A DNA stretch of 64,000 bases from Gambelia wislizenii (taxonomy: Eukaryota > Chordata > Lepidosauria > Squamata > Crotaphytidae), in contig JAUMIR010000001.1 of the NCBI GenBank assembly GCA_030847615.1, positions 370,318,687-370,382,686 on the forward strand, in the 5' to 3' direction. Below the pieces are notes generated by a model. That model was given only the letters and a program-made list of their open reading frames with translations, searched no databases and had not been told where the DNA came from. The position numbers were made by a program, and so were the translations under genes. This document shows, piece by piece, positions 12,855-24,383 of this stretch; position 1 is the stretch's first letter; the number at the start of each line of letters is the position of its first letter.

Positions 12855-13156
12855 TATGTCATGACATCTATCATTGTCAAGCTAATACCATCCACTCATC
12901 AACCTGGTTTTATAATCAATAAGCAGACCCAGCTACAATTGCTAAAGAAGTAAGAGAGGTACGTACTTGATAACATGTATGTGTGTCTAAAGGGTTGCTG
13001 GAGGCCAAGATTGTCCACATTGCAGAGGGGTTGAGGCTGAATGAAAATGGTTTCCCTAAGACCGCTATACAGGGTCACAGAAAAGTTAAGATTCTAACTT
13101 TCCTGATTCATACTGATGGGACTTTCTGATTTGTAGCTCCATTTCTTAGCCATTAT

Positions 13157-13326
13157 GGTTAGTACAGTACTTGGATGTGAGAGTGCCAAGGAATACCATG
13201 TGCTGTAGGCTGTATTTCAGAGGATGGGATTGGCAAAACCACCTCTGAGTATTCCTTGCCTAAGAAAACCCTATGGAATTCATGGGGTCTCTATAAGTCG
13301 ACAGGTGACATGAAGGGCACATACAC
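13157..13326 (+). repeat. 5S-derived SINE, 5'-truncated
   Basis: It begins inside the 5S portion (agtacttggatg...gaataccatgtgctgtaggct). It continues with the same body and tail as the copy at 10046-10260, including cctctgagtattccttgcc. Confidence 0.75.
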
Positions 13327-13452
13327 GTACTGAATACCAGCTACTGTAGGCTGTATTTTAGAGGAAGGAATTGGCAAAACCAGTTTTGAGTATTCCTTGC
13401 CTAAGAAAATCCTATGAAATTCATAGGGTTGCCATAAGTCAACAGGTGACCC
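13327..13452 (+). repeat. 5S-derived SINE, tandem second copy
   Basis: It directly follows the previous copy in the same orientation. It starts at the end of the 5S segment (gaataccagctactgtaggc) and has the full body and tail. It may be a partial tandem duplication of the SINE rather than an independent insertion. Confidence 0.7.
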
Positions 13453-14587
13453 ATGACATCAGTTCCCTATATGAATAACTAACCTCACAAATCTACCAGG
13501 GAGAAAGACATTTAAATCATACCCAAGGCAATAATCAACATGAAAAAGTATTTTCCACATGGTTTGACGAAGCTAACTTTAAAAAATAAATAAATCCTGG
13601 TGCCTTACTGTGCCTTAGCTTGCATTTAACACTGTGATAATCCTTTGACTAACTCAGATTCTCTCTCATCCTTGTGGTTTGCACATTTCAAATTAAAAAG
13701 TTATTATTATCCTGGTTTTTGTACTTGAAAGCCAAAGCTCATGAATTTTCAGTTGTGGCTAAGTACTTTATTTAATGTTTAAAGGGAAACAGTTATGATC
13801 CAACAAATATCTCACAGTTAACAGTCAGTTAAACCCCACATGAAGTAAAGGATATAGTGCTGCTACATTATACAATCTGATTTAACAACATTCTTAGTAA
13901 ACATTCTGCTTTCAGGTGTCTTTGTATCTAGTATTACATATGCTTTTCATGCTTAGCTGTGTATCCAGCAGTAACTAAATGAAGTACAGTATATACTGCA
14001 TCCTGTTCTTCATAGTTTAATAGGGTGCCATCTTACAAGTTAGTGTGCTTAGAGATATCTTGTCCTTCCAGTAGGAAAGAAGATTTCCATTAAAAAAAAG
14101 AAGAAGAAAATGAACCTCAGAAGATATTCCTTATATCAAGGCAGGAGTGAGGAAAGTGTAGTCTGCTAGGGTCATTTTGGAGGGAGGCAGTGACCATCAA
14201 TCTGCCCCCCCCAATGCCCTCTGGGCATGGAGGGGCAGTTTTCTGATTTTTAAAAAATATAAAACCATCAATTTCAGGTCCAAAAGACACCCCCCTCTCC
14301 GCCCAGACCTAAAAGGCCCAGAAATGGTAAAAAAGCTGGTGAAAATGCCCCAATTGGTATAACACCAATTACAGGGATGAAAGGGAAGATGGTGGGGATG
14401 TTTAAAAGAAGCTATCATAAAGATTTGCACAAACAAAGCAAAGGAAGATGCAGTGCCCCATGAGAGAAATTTGTCAAGTCGACAGTTGGCAGAAGTTTCA
14501 TTAGGATCAACCCAAACATACTATGCAGACACAACAATTGCTAAGCTATGGAAGGAGTAACAGTAGATGGTGTCAAAGCTGAGTCCA

Positions 14588-15147
14588 AGGGCTTTTCTGC
14601 ACTGGCTAGAATAATCCATCTTCCTACCAGAGTATTCCAGCCCTGGGCCTGTGGGTTTCCCCCCCTTCCACCATTACCTGCCCTTCCACTGCGGCAATGG
14701 AGGGGTGTCCTCACACCCAAGGCCTGTGCACAAACTGATGCTTCTCTTCCCTGTACCGGTCACGTCTTCTGAGGCCAGGGACAAGGTGCCCAGTCATGAT
14801 CACATGGCTGGGTGCCTCACAGTGACCTCAGCAGAGGCAATGCACATGATCTGGCTGGGAAATGGCTGTGCTGGGCACCTCGCAGATCCCGTGTGTGGAC
14901 ACACATACACGTTGCAGTAATGAAATGCACTGTTTTCTCTGGAAATAACACAGCAAACGGTGCGGTTTTTTAAAAATTATGTGTCCACTCCATTTTAAGG
15001 GGTATTTGCCCTAGATTTTCATCAGAAATGCCCAGACATCGTCTGAACAGTTCAGACTAGAAATGGGGCAAAAGCCCTGTGTCATCCAGACTTCTGGGTG
15101 CAGGAATGAGGAGAGGCCCTTTTCATTTGGCCTGTCTAGACAAGGCC
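14588..15147. mobile_element. Probable TIR element (MITE)
   Basis: The left end gggcttttctgcactgg and the right end (reverse complement gggccttgtctagacagg) resemble the ends of the MITEs at 28607-29147 and 44160-44728. No transposase is present. No clean target-site duplication was seen. Confidence 0.4.
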
Positions 15148-15434
15148 CAAGAGTCCTCAGAATGGGAGAGTGAGAGGTGGAACTTCATATACTGGTACTG
15201 ATGGGGAAGTTTCATCCTTCCCTCATCACTTGCTATCTCAATACCACCACCACCTGTTATACACACAGCAATTGGCATTTGGCAGGAAGATCTCCCATTG
15301 TACCTGATGGGAGAAGTTTTCCCCTAATGCAAAGCTAAGACACAGCAGTCTAATTTTTTTTTACCAAGAGCCCAGCTGGAGAAGGGAAAATTTTACATCC
15401 CTCCTGTAGATCCTGATATCCATCCTGGCCATGC

Positions 15435-15462
15435 TTGTGTGTGTGTGTGTGTGTGTGTGTGT
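15435..15462. repeat. (TG)n microsatellite
   Basis: About 14 TG dinucleotides in a row. Confidence 0.9.
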
Positions 15463-16000
15463 TTGTTTCTTTGTTTTTAATGCACAATGCAATGGCTAAT
15501 AACTTTGTTAACATATAGTTAGGCCCTTGGAATTTAGGGAGAAAAAAGATTAAACAATATTCATGGATAATGAATATGCCAGTCAGCAGGAGATTCTGTT
15601 AAGCATTCCTTTCCTTTTAGTGTTCTGTTAATAATTTCTGATTTGCATGTAGTTATGCCTTCCAAATTATTCACACACATGCTCACATGCATAATGCAGT
15701 TCAGAGCCTACCACATAGCAATAAAGTTTTAATTAACTCGGCCTACACGCAAGCACTTTGTACAAGCAAGTGATAGTAGATCATTCATAGCTTACTGTAA
15801 TTTTTTATGAGATCATGTTGGAAAACAGATCCTAAGACAGAATTTAAAACCAAGAGAAGCCCTCAATAGTTTCTCCTAGCAGCTGAATCCCTTAAATAGT
15901 CTTTACAGAGGTAAGCCAATTGAAATATTTATCCATTATACTGCTAAATTTGCAACAACAACAAGTGGAGGGAGGAGCTAGAAGTTGGAAAAGTGGTATA

Positions 16001-16906
16001 TGAGGCCTGCCTAATAAATAACGAGACTGACAGAATAACCCATCTTATTTTTATGTATTATAATTCTAATGCTTTCCCCCTTCAATATACTCCCTGTTCA
16101 CAGTCATACACCAATGCAGTCTTGTTTTCCATTGGTTGAAGGTGTGGAGCAGATCAGTTTCTGTCAGCTGTTTCAACACATCTGCCATTTTCTTCTTTAC
16201 TGCATCAATTGACTCAAAACGTGTTCCATTAAACACTGATTTCATTTTAAGGAAAAGAAAAAAGTTGCATGGTGCCAAATCTGGGAAATATACAGGATGG
16301 TCAAGTATATTAATGCATTTATCAGCCAAAAACTGCTTCACAGAAAGTGCTGTGTGAGCAGGTGCATTGTCTTGATGAAGAATGAAACCATTTCCCCACA
16401 GTCTGGCTTTTTTTCCCCCCCTGACTCTCTCAGCTTTTTCAAAACTTCCTTATAATAATGCTGGTTCACTGTTCTGCCTTTTGGAACCCATTCTGCCAAA
16501 ATTATGCCCTTGATGTCAAAAAACCCCAATGAGCATGGCTTTGAATATGGACTTGCTTTGACGTACTTTTTTCATTCTTGGAGGTGATGGTGTTTTCCAG
16601 TGCATTGACTGTCCTTTTCTCTCAGGATCATACTGGAAGATCCAGGTTTCATCACAAGTGATGATTTTATGAAAAAGGTTTTGTTGCTGCAGAATGTCAC
16701 GTGGCTTGACTTTTAAACTTAGCATTTTTCCGGCACACAACAGACAACACTTCTGCTTTATACAATGACTGACAATTAACTGAACAGCTGAGAGTTGATG
16801 CTTGTCATGCAGGTTCAGACATGTTCAAGGTCACCAGTCAAGCATTCACATTCAGTTCTTCCTGATTTGTAGAAACACAGTCTTGTTATTTAATAGACAT
16901 ACCTCG
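16001..16906 (-). mobile_element. Mariner-type DNA transposon, internally deleted
   Basis: The terminal inverted repeats of about 30 bp are tgaggcctgcctaataaata at the left and, in reverse complement, cgaggtatgtctattaaata at the right. TA dinucleotides flank both (15999-16000 and 16907-16908). The length of about 0.9 kb is shorter than the usual ~1.3 kb; the missing part corresponds to the N-terminal DNA-binding region of the transposase. Confidence 0.8.
16066..16740 (-). pseudogene. Mariner transposase fragment, catalytically dead
   Basis: Minus-strand frames, broken by at least two shifts, encode the catalytic half of a mariner transposase. The first catalytic Asp lies in TCDETWIFQYDPE, the second in HQDNAPAHTA. 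The third should be Asp after 34 residues in the YSPDLAPCD motif, but this copy reads PDLAPCN, an Asp-to-Asn change. The N-terminal helix-turn-helix region is absent. The protein family cuts and pastes DNA at TA sites; this copy cannot. Confidence 0.8.
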
Positions 16907-16962
16907 TACATGACCATCCCTTCTCAATAGTCTTTATCCAGAGATTAAATGTTTCTGTTTAA

Positions 16963-17288
16963 GGAGATTTTCAGTTGGGGGGAAAAACCCCACAGAGGTC
17001 AGGAGAGAAATGGGGCTGTTCTGCTTCCAGCGCTCTGTTTCACATGCCCCCGTCCTTCTCCCGACCTCCCTTCGTTCTCCCTCTGTCCTGCTTTCATTTT
17101 CCTTCCACTGTTTTTTGTTTACGGAAACAACCGTTAGTAAAAAAACAGTGGAAGGAAAACGAAAGCAGGACAGAGGAAGAATGAACGGAGGTCAGGAGAA
17201 GGACCAGGGCATGTGAAACGGAGCACTGGAAGCGGAACAGCCCCGTTTCCTGACCTCCATGGGGTCTTTTTCCCCATCTGAAAATCTC
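16963..17288. mobile_element. Foldback MITE, near-complete palindrome
   Basis: About 326 bp in which the left half (ggagattttcag...) pairs with the right half (...ctgaaaatctcc) over roughly 150 bp per arm. The short centre lies near 17120-17138. The 3-bp repeat TAA flanks both sides (16960-16962 and 17289-17291). A TWA-type 3-bp duplication fits PIF/Harbinger. It contains no coding sequence. Confidence 0.75.
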
Positions 17289-17599
17289 CTAAGACAAAAT
17301 TTAAGGCATCAGGGCAGTCAAATGTCGTTCAGTTCTCTGTCCTGTGCACATTAAACAGAAAGTGGGAAGTCTTAAACTTATGTATATGCGCACACACCAT
17401 GAAATAGCATCTTTTGTTGAAGGTAGAGTTAAACTACCTCTTTCCCCTCCATCAAGCATCTTCTCACCAACCTGGCTAAAGTGCATATCAAAAACAGGCC
17501 TGGTAGGAAAGTGTTTGAAAGTGTAGATTCAGAAGAAAAATGGTTTTGCCTTCTTCACTCATGCATACTTTAGAACCTTCTCTTGTTTTATACATAAAT

Positions 17600-18412
17600 A
17601 TAGGTGTATAGAGAATGGGTGACACCTGGCTTAATGGCAGTACATACAAAAGGGATCTAGGACTCTTAGTGGCCCACAGGAAATGCACCACTTTTATTGA
17701 TGGAAAACCCCTGTCAATAAAAAGTGGCATCTGCAGCATGGAAGAAACATGGGGGAAGGTCGGGAGGAGGACAGCCCCATCTGAAACAGAGTGCTGTAAG
17801 CGGAACAGCGCCATTATTTTCCCAACTTCCACGGGGTTCCCCCCCCCATTTGAAAAAGTCCTAGATCCAGGCAAGTAATAGTGCCACTCTATTCTTCTTT
17901 GATCAGACCTCACCTGGAATACTGTGTATAGCTCTGGGCATCACAATTCAGGAAGGATATTGACAAGTTGGAATGTGTCCAGAGAAGGGCAACTAAAATG
18001 GTAAAAGGTCAGGAAGCCATGCCCTACCAGGAGTGGCTTAGGGTGCTGGTTATGTTTAGCCTGGAGAAGAGAAAGTTAAGATGGGACAAGATAGCCATGT
18101 TTAAATATTTGAAGGAATATCATTCGAGCAAGCTTGTTTTCTGCTGGTCCAGAGACTAGGACACAGAGCAATGGACTCAAACTCCAGGAAAAGAGATTCC
18201 ATCTAAACATTAGGAAGAATTTCCTGACAGTAAGAGCTGCTGGGAAGTGGAATACACTGCCTCAGAGTGTGGTGGAGTCTCCTTCTCTGGAGGTTTTTAA
18301 ACAGAGGCTGGATGGCCATCTGTCGGAAATGATTTGATTGTGTATTCCTACATGGCAGCGGGTTGGACTTCATGGCCCTTGTAGTCTCTTCCAACTCTAT
18401 GATTCTATGATC
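17600..18412 (+). mobile_element. CR1 LINE, 3' part, interrupted
   Basis: Encodes the C-terminal region after the CR1 reverse transcriptase (pieces such as MGDTWLNGSTYKRDLGLLV and CVQRRATKMVKG). It ends with the diagnostic CR1 terminus ctatgattctatgat. A foreign segment (about 17682-17862) interrupts it. Frames are broken. Confidence 0.85.
17682..17862. mobile_element. MITE remnant inserted in CR1
   Basis: The segment splits CR1 between gtggcccaca and tagatccagg. Its right part (gaaacagagtgctgtaagcg... to the end) resembles the right arm of the foldback MITE at 16963-17288. Its left part carries a 13-bp hairpin (ccacttttattga with tcaataaaaagtgg). The exact ends are uncertain. Confidence 0.5.
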
Positions 18413-18554
18413 CCTAATAGTGGCTTGTTAGTCCTCTTCCAACCCTAATGCAGCAAGATGAATGGGCATTTTGCTTGCCCTGAAAATCAGTCACTATGAT
18501 GTGTAGTGCTGGAGAGAAATGGTTGAAATCTTCATAGAATCAGTCAATCAACCA

Positions 18555-18725
18555 ATTACAAATCCACCTAGCACTTGAATTGTCTAGGCCACATGTTACT
18601 AATTTTTTTCCCCAAGAATGTCATGGGAAACCTTGTCAAAGGCCTTCCTGAAATCAAGATAGACAACATCCACAACATTCCCTTCATGTTCAAGTCATTG
18701 GATAAACTTGGGAAAGGGATAAATA
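18555..18725 (-). mobile_element. CR1 LINE reverse transcriptase fragment
   Basis: In reverse complement the sequence reads VYLDFRKAFDKVSHDIL, the palm-motif region of CR1-type reverse transcriptase. Only this fragment remains. Confidence 0.7.
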
Positions 18726-19534
18726 CTTCTACAATTTAGCATGTTGAAAGCTGTGACTCCTTGCAATCGGAGAAAACCAAAGAGAAGGAATTCTCTTTGA
18801 TTTTGTGAACTTGGCTTTATTTGACATGAGCTGCATTATACTTTCTGTTAAATTTTATTGAACAACCTCTTGCTCTCCAAGATTATGTAGGTAACTGATT
18901 TTGAAGACAGGCGCAAGCTTCCAGTTTGTCATCTAAAGGAAATTAAAGCAGCTGCTAGCTAGAACAAATTAACTTGCTTTTGATGTGCCTGAAATTATGT
19001 TTTCCATTTTAGCATTTCTTGGTCTTGTTCCTAGATTTATGTTCAAAGCTTTTCAACAGGAGGTATTATTCAGTCACTCACTTGTATCTGGAAGTAGTAC
19101 AAGCATGGGCAGGTTGCACCCGGGGCATGGCTTAGCCCTGAGTGCCAAAGCCTAAAACTGTCCTGTTCCGTATGCAGGTATTAATGGGGCACAGAGTGCC
19201 TTCTACTTGGCATAGCTACAATGGCACTCCATGCTTGGGCAAGTCCTTTGGGCAAGACTCCCTATTCTTTGCCCTCCCATTATTAATATTGGGCATTGAA
19301 AAATAATATATGTGTTTCCTCTGTGATTAAGCCAGCCACTATGTCATATGAGTCATTCACTAAGTCTTATTATTTTATTAATTTATATTCTGCCTTTCTC
19401 CCAGCACAGGATCCAAGTCTTGCTCCTTCTATCATATTCCTCCTATTACTCTGCCTGACAAGCACCATGAAGCATATAGGAATGACACATATTGCCACCA
19501 TATAACAATACTACAGGGTTCAAGCACTGCAATC

Positions 19535-20241
19535 CTATACAATCCATGCATCTGAGGAAGTAGACTAAGTCTACAAAAGCTTATGCTCCAACTTCTTATG
19601 TCTCAAGGATGCTACAAGATTCCTTGGCCTACTGATGTTCCAGACTAACACGACCATGTCTTTGAATTCTAACCCCATGGAAAGCACCAAATTCAGCTGG
19701 ATAGAGTCAACATCCACCAGCCTCTTCAAGACATTTGCTGAAGTACAGACAGACATCATCTTTCTTAATAAGTGCAAACAATAGGATTTCATTCCAAAAG
19801 GCCTGCAGGATGAACAACTCACCAGGGACTACATATCACACAGACTACAGCAACAAAGTGTGTAACATTCTCTCCATGAAGCTACTAAAACATCTGATCA
19901 GCATTCTGTACAACAAACAAGAAAAAATCAAGAGAGAAATCTCCTATCTAGAAGCACAAATGAACAACCAGCCCTCTACACAAATTATCAATGGACATAA
20001 CTTCTCCAAGAACAGGAAAACCATTTACAAGACACATTTCTCTTCCCTGATGAAAAATAAGGAAAATAAACTTTTTCCACTACTGCAAGACTCTATGGCC
20101 CACAACAGGAACAATGTGAACCCAGACCACAGTATTATAAATCTATCAAGCCACACCCTGAGTCAGGCAGAGGACCCTGTTCTGTCACAGGGCTTATTCT
20201 TCTGCCCCACCAAACACACACGTGATACATTTCTGTGGTAA
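19535..20241 (+). mobile_element. Penelope-like element, second family: terminal repeat plus ORF start
   Basis: The 5' part (about 19535-19680) is the terminal-repeat sequence typical of reptilian Penelope-like elements and carries a hammerhead-like motif. It is followed by a frame (19735-20241) with LLKHLISILYNKQEKIKREI and INLSSHTLSQAE...LSQGLFFCPT. The latter resembles the region just upstream of the RT domain in Penelope/Neptune-type proteins. The RT and endonuclease domains are missing, so this is a truncated copy. Family assignment is from memory of the motif. Confidence 0.6.
19548..19586 (+). ncRNA. Hammerhead-ribozyme-like motif, probably inactive
   Basis: In order: GCAT (stem I), CTGAGGA core (19552-19558), GTAGAC-TAA-GTCTAC stem II with a perfect 6-bp stem (19560-19574), AAAA where GAAA is expected (19575-19578), GC-TT, and ATGC closing stem I (19583-19586). 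The minimal stem III is as described for Penelope hammerheads. The G-to-A change at the GAAA position (G12) should abolish cleavage; it sits at a former CpG. Confidence 0.6.
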
Positions 20242-20485
20242 TCTGGATGACTTCTTCCACTGCCAGTATTGGAAGTGTTTAAAAATCAGGGTTCCAATGT
20301 TTAAACTCTCCTCACTGTACTTCCAGGACCGGTTTAAGGAATTTTGGGGGGCCCTGCAACACTTTATTTGGGGCCCCCCATATATTTATCTCAGGTCAAT
20401 ATAACCTAGCCTATTAACAGTACAGGATGTTCAGATTATTACATAATTTGCCACCAATCTCTGGCTTTTCTTCGCAAACGAAGAT

Positions 20486-23400
20486 TCAGGAAGGACTCAT
20501 CCCGTGTTTTCTGCAAGTGCGCTGATGACTAAAAAGGCCAATCCGAGATAAACAAGTCCGGTTGCAAAAAGCACAGCAGAAGGTTTCCTCGGGTGATGTT
20601 ACCAGGTTGTGATTCTTTCTGCGTTGCCGTTTCTCTTCAAGACTTGTTCGGTGTGAGTTCTCAAATAAGGCTGCAGCATTGTTGATAGTGTGTCTCCATG
20701 CCTCCCGATGTGAGGCCAGAGCGGACCATTGTTGGTGATCAATTTGGCCGTGCCTGAGATGTTGTTTCAGGGAGTCCTTGTATCACTTTTTTGGAGTGTC
20801 CCTCTTATGCTGACCCATGGCGAGTTCACCGTAGAGTACTATTATGGGGAGGCGATGGTCCTCCATACTAGACACATGCCCTGCCCAGCGCAGCTGTGTT
20901 CTCAATACCATGGCCTCAATGCTGGTGATCCCTGCTTGCTCAAGGACAGCAACATTCGTCACATCGTCAGTCCAGTGTATATTTAGGATTGTGCGTAAAC
21001 AGCGCTGGTGGAAGCGTTCGAGGAGTCATAAATGGTGGCGATAGGTGACCCATGTTTCAGATAGATAAAGGAGAATAGACAGTACAATGGCTCTATACAT
21101 ACTGATTTTTGTGTTTCGCCTCAGGTGTTTATTACTCCAGACTCTTTTGTAAAGTCTTCCAAATGCGCTATGTGCCTTTGCTAATCTGTGATCGATCTCT
21201 TTATCAATCTTGGCATCTGAGGAGATGATGCTTCCCAGGTAGGTGAACTGCTGAACGGACTTAAGCACAGAATTGCCGACAGCAATGTGCGGATGGTGGT
21301 GTTCGTCCTGTGGTGCAGGCTGGAAAAGAACTTCTGTTTTCTTCAGGTTGACTTCCAGCCCAAAGAGCTCTGCAGCTGTTGCGAAGGAGGATGTTAGGCA
21401 CTGCAGAGCTGCTTCTGTGTGGGCAACAAGGGCAGCATCGTCAGCAAAGAGCGGCTCACAGACTAGATAGTTTAGAGTCTTAGTGCGAGCCCTCAGACAG
21501 CTTAAGTTAATCAAAGTACCATCAGTACGGTAATGTATATAGATGCCGTCGTCCTCTTTGAGCTCGCTGTAGCCCTTTGGAGCATCATGCTGAAGAAGAT
21601 TGTAAATAAAGTTGGCGCAAGAACATAACCTTGCTTCACTCCATTAGTTATTAGAAAGGGCTCTGAAAGAGCATCGCCATATCTGATTTGACCACGCTGG
21701 CCCTCGTGTAGCAAGATAATCATTTTAAGGAATTTGGGGGGACATCCTAGTTTTTCCAGGATCTGCCACAGACCTTTCCTACTCATGGTGTCGAAGGCTT
21801 TGGTGAGGTCAACAAATGTTACATAGAGACCCTTGTTCTGCTCTCTACATTTCTCTTGCAGTTGTCTAAGGGCAAATACTATATCAGTAGTACTCCTATT
21901 GGCTCTGAAGCCACATTGGCTTTCAGGAAGAAGTTCTTCGGCAATGGCAGTTCCCCTTTTTCCCAGCAATTCACAAGGAGCTCATGGAATTTAACATGGA
22001 GTTTCCAAACTTCAGGTGGGATTCCATCAATCCCAGCTGCCTTGCCGTTTTTCAACTGCTGTATGGCCTTAAGGGTCTTTTCCAAAGTGGGAGCTATGTC
22101 TAATTCATTTTTTACCGGTTTTTGTATCATATGTTGGATAGCTGAGTCCTGGACGACTCGGTTGGCACTAAAGAGACTTTGAAAGTGTTCAGCCCATCGA
22201 TTCAGGATGGAGGCTTTATCAGTAATTAATGTTTGACCATCTCTACTCTATAAGGATCTTTGGACCTGATAAGTAGGTCCAAACACTGCCTTGAGAGCTA
22301 GAATCACCCAGATCTGCACAGCGTTGTGTCTTTTCTGCTATATTGATCCACCACTTGTTCTGCATGTCTTGTAGTTTTTGTTGAAGTTTACTACATATGG
22401 GACGGAAAGCTGCTTTTCTTACAAGGCAAGTTGGCTGGGCTAGGTATGCCTGGTGAGCAGTTCTCTTCTTTGCCAACAGCTCCTGGATCTCTTGGTTGTT
22501 TTCATCAAACCAGTCTTGGTTTTTCTTGTGAGAGAACCCGAGGGATTCTTCCGCAGACTGGAGGATACTGTTTTGGATATGTTGCCAAAGCACTGTGGGA
22601 GAAGGATCTGGAGGATGGTCTTCAAGTTTTGTTTGCAGGTTTGCCTGGAAGTTGTCTCTCGTGGTAGCTTGTTGAAGATTGTTGACTTGGAGTCTCTTCT
22701 TTAAGATGGCACCCCTCTTAGGTTTGAACTTAAGATGAAGGTTTAGTTTACGAGGCGATGATCTGTCTGGCATTCTGCACTGGGCATCACTCGAGTATGA
22801 TGGACATCGCAAATGTTTCTCTGGCGGACTAGAACATAGTCAATGAGGTGCCAATGTTTCGATCAGGGAGGCATCCAGGTTGTCTTCAAACTGTCTTTCT
22901 GCTGAAAGATAGTGTTTGTAATAGTCAGCTGTTGTTCTGCACAGAACTCTAGCAGGAGCCGTCCGTTATCATTGCAATTTCCAACACCATGCTTGCCTAA
23001 GACATCTTTCCAGGCTTCGGAGTTCTCTCCTACTCTGGCATTGAAGTCACCAAGGATAATAATGTTATCTTCTACAGGGACTTTTTGTATGAGGTGGCGT
23101 AGGTCTGTGTAGAATTTGTCTTTCTCTACAGGGTCGGCTTGCATAGTTGGGGCATCTATACTAAAGAGAACAACATGTAGGAGGCATAAGGAAATAATGC
23201 GATCAGAGTGTCCTGTTGGCAAGGTTTCGAGTTTGGAGGCAATGGAGTTTTTAATCATGAAGCCTACCCCTGAAAGATGTTTTTCGGTTTCGGGTTTGCC
23301 AGACCAGTAAAGTGTGTAGCCGGTGCTGTGTTCTTTAAGGCTGCCTTCCTCATGGAGACGAACTTCACTAAGAGCAGCAATGTCAATATTAAGCCGTGAT

Positions 23401-23805
23401 AGTTCATGGGCTATTAGAGCAGAACGACGCTCAGGCCATCTACTGTTTTCAGAGTCTCGCATGGTTCTGATGTTCCAGCATGCAAGCGTCAGTTTATTTA
23501 TACCTTTGGAGGCCGGTGTGCGCCTTTGTTTCTTTGCCTTGGTTGACCACATCAGAAGATTCCCGTTGGCCGTGGCTAGCCAAACAGGTAGTTGGGGATG
23601 AGCTTTCGTTAGGCCACCTTTTCTAGGCCCCTCTCCATATGGAGCAAGCAGTGCTCTCCTTAAAAAAGGCTGCTTGGTCATTCAGGATGCTGCTGAACAA
23701 GACTGTCATCTCCCGGGTCAGTCTTGAGCGACCAAAGTCCTGAACTGCCTGCATGCAGGGTTGGGTCTGCGGCTTCCAGTGCATCTTTACACCTGCCGGT
23801 TTCAT
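20486..23805 (-). pseudogene. LINE polyprotein (APE endonuclease, RT, zinc finger), broken
   Basis: Read on the minus strand. An AP-type endonuclease lies at about 23540-22860, with LACWNIRTMRD, SEVRLHEEG, and ILGDFNARVG. Then comes a linker, and a reverse transcriptase at about 22130-21030: FVDLTKAFD palm motif, NGVKQGYVLAPTLF, FADD active site near 21440, and TYLGS. Then a C-terminal domain and a cysteine/histidine finger, FCCAFCNRTC...SHQRTC (about 20500-20585), before TGA at 20486-20488. Several frameshifts or stops break it, at about 23640, 22850, 22240, 21950 and 21510. The family performs target-primed reverse transcription. Alternatives considered: RTE/BovB, which lacks this finger. 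Function is lost in this copy. Confidence 0.8.
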
Positions 23806-23824
23806 CCCTTGCCTATCGCTACAG

Positions 23825-23876
23825 GGCTTTTTTTCTTTTTTCTTTTTTCTTTTTTCTTTTTTTTGCTTTTTTTTTG
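23825..23876. repeat. T/C-rich simple repeat inside the LINE leader
   Basis: Repeated ttttttc units in the element's 5' region; likely slippage expansion after insertion. Confidence 0.7.
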
Positions 23877-24383
23877 GAATTGGATTTGTCCTTTGAGCCT
23901 GTGCAATGGATTTTTCTGGTGGAGCACAGCATGCACAGAACTGGCCTCAGAGGTTCATCTGTCGTGGCCTTGCAAGCATGGACGTAGCAGCGAGGTCCTC
24001 AGGGTATAGGTTTGATTTAGTTTCCTTTTCTTAGACGGTTGACCTTACAGGGTTGGATAAGTACCATCTGCCCGGGTTTGGGATTAGAGTTTTCATTCTC
24101 CTAGGACGGTTGCCATAAGGCTAGAGAGCCCATCGTGCCCTTTGACGCTCTTTGTCAGACCCTTTGGTTTTGACCTGTCTGGCATGGGAGACCCTACCAG
24201 TGGCTATTATGCCACCGCCAGCATAGCTCAAAACATCATTAGGGTACGCAAGCCTCTCTCCCACGACAAGGGGGCATCAATGGAGAGGTTTGCCACCAAT
24301 AATTCAGTGTAAAAAACTATATTATAGGTACTAATGTATTTTTTTGTTGTTTATTAGCAATTAACATAATGGTGTAGATCTCC

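Larger units (their letters stand above)
20447..24300 (-). mobile_element. Near-full-length Ingi/Vingi-like LINE with 12-bp TSD
   Basis: The element (20459-24288, about 3.8 kb) is flanked by perfect 12-bp copies of tttgccaccaat (20447-20458 and 24289-24300). It runs on the minus strand: a non-coding leader (about 23805-24288), one ORF with endonuclease, reverse transcriptase and a C-terminal zinc finger, and a short 3' end without poly(A). The paired duplication and preserved leader show that it is not 5'-truncated. Clade naming (Vingi, related to Ingi) rests on recalled similarity and needs a phylogeny. Confidence 0.8.

Noticed and set aside
17488..17913. 141-residue minus-strand frame
   Set aside because: Antisense to CR1 and the inserted MITE; composite of repeats.
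22431..23601. Plus-strand open frames across the LINE
   Set aside because: Shadows of the minus-strand coding region; no domain in these frames.
20486..23805. RTE/BovB identity for the minus-strand LINE
   Set aside because: The endonuclease and RT resemble BovB only loosely, and the C-terminal zinc finger and leader fit an Ingi/Vingi-type element better; left as a phylogeny question.
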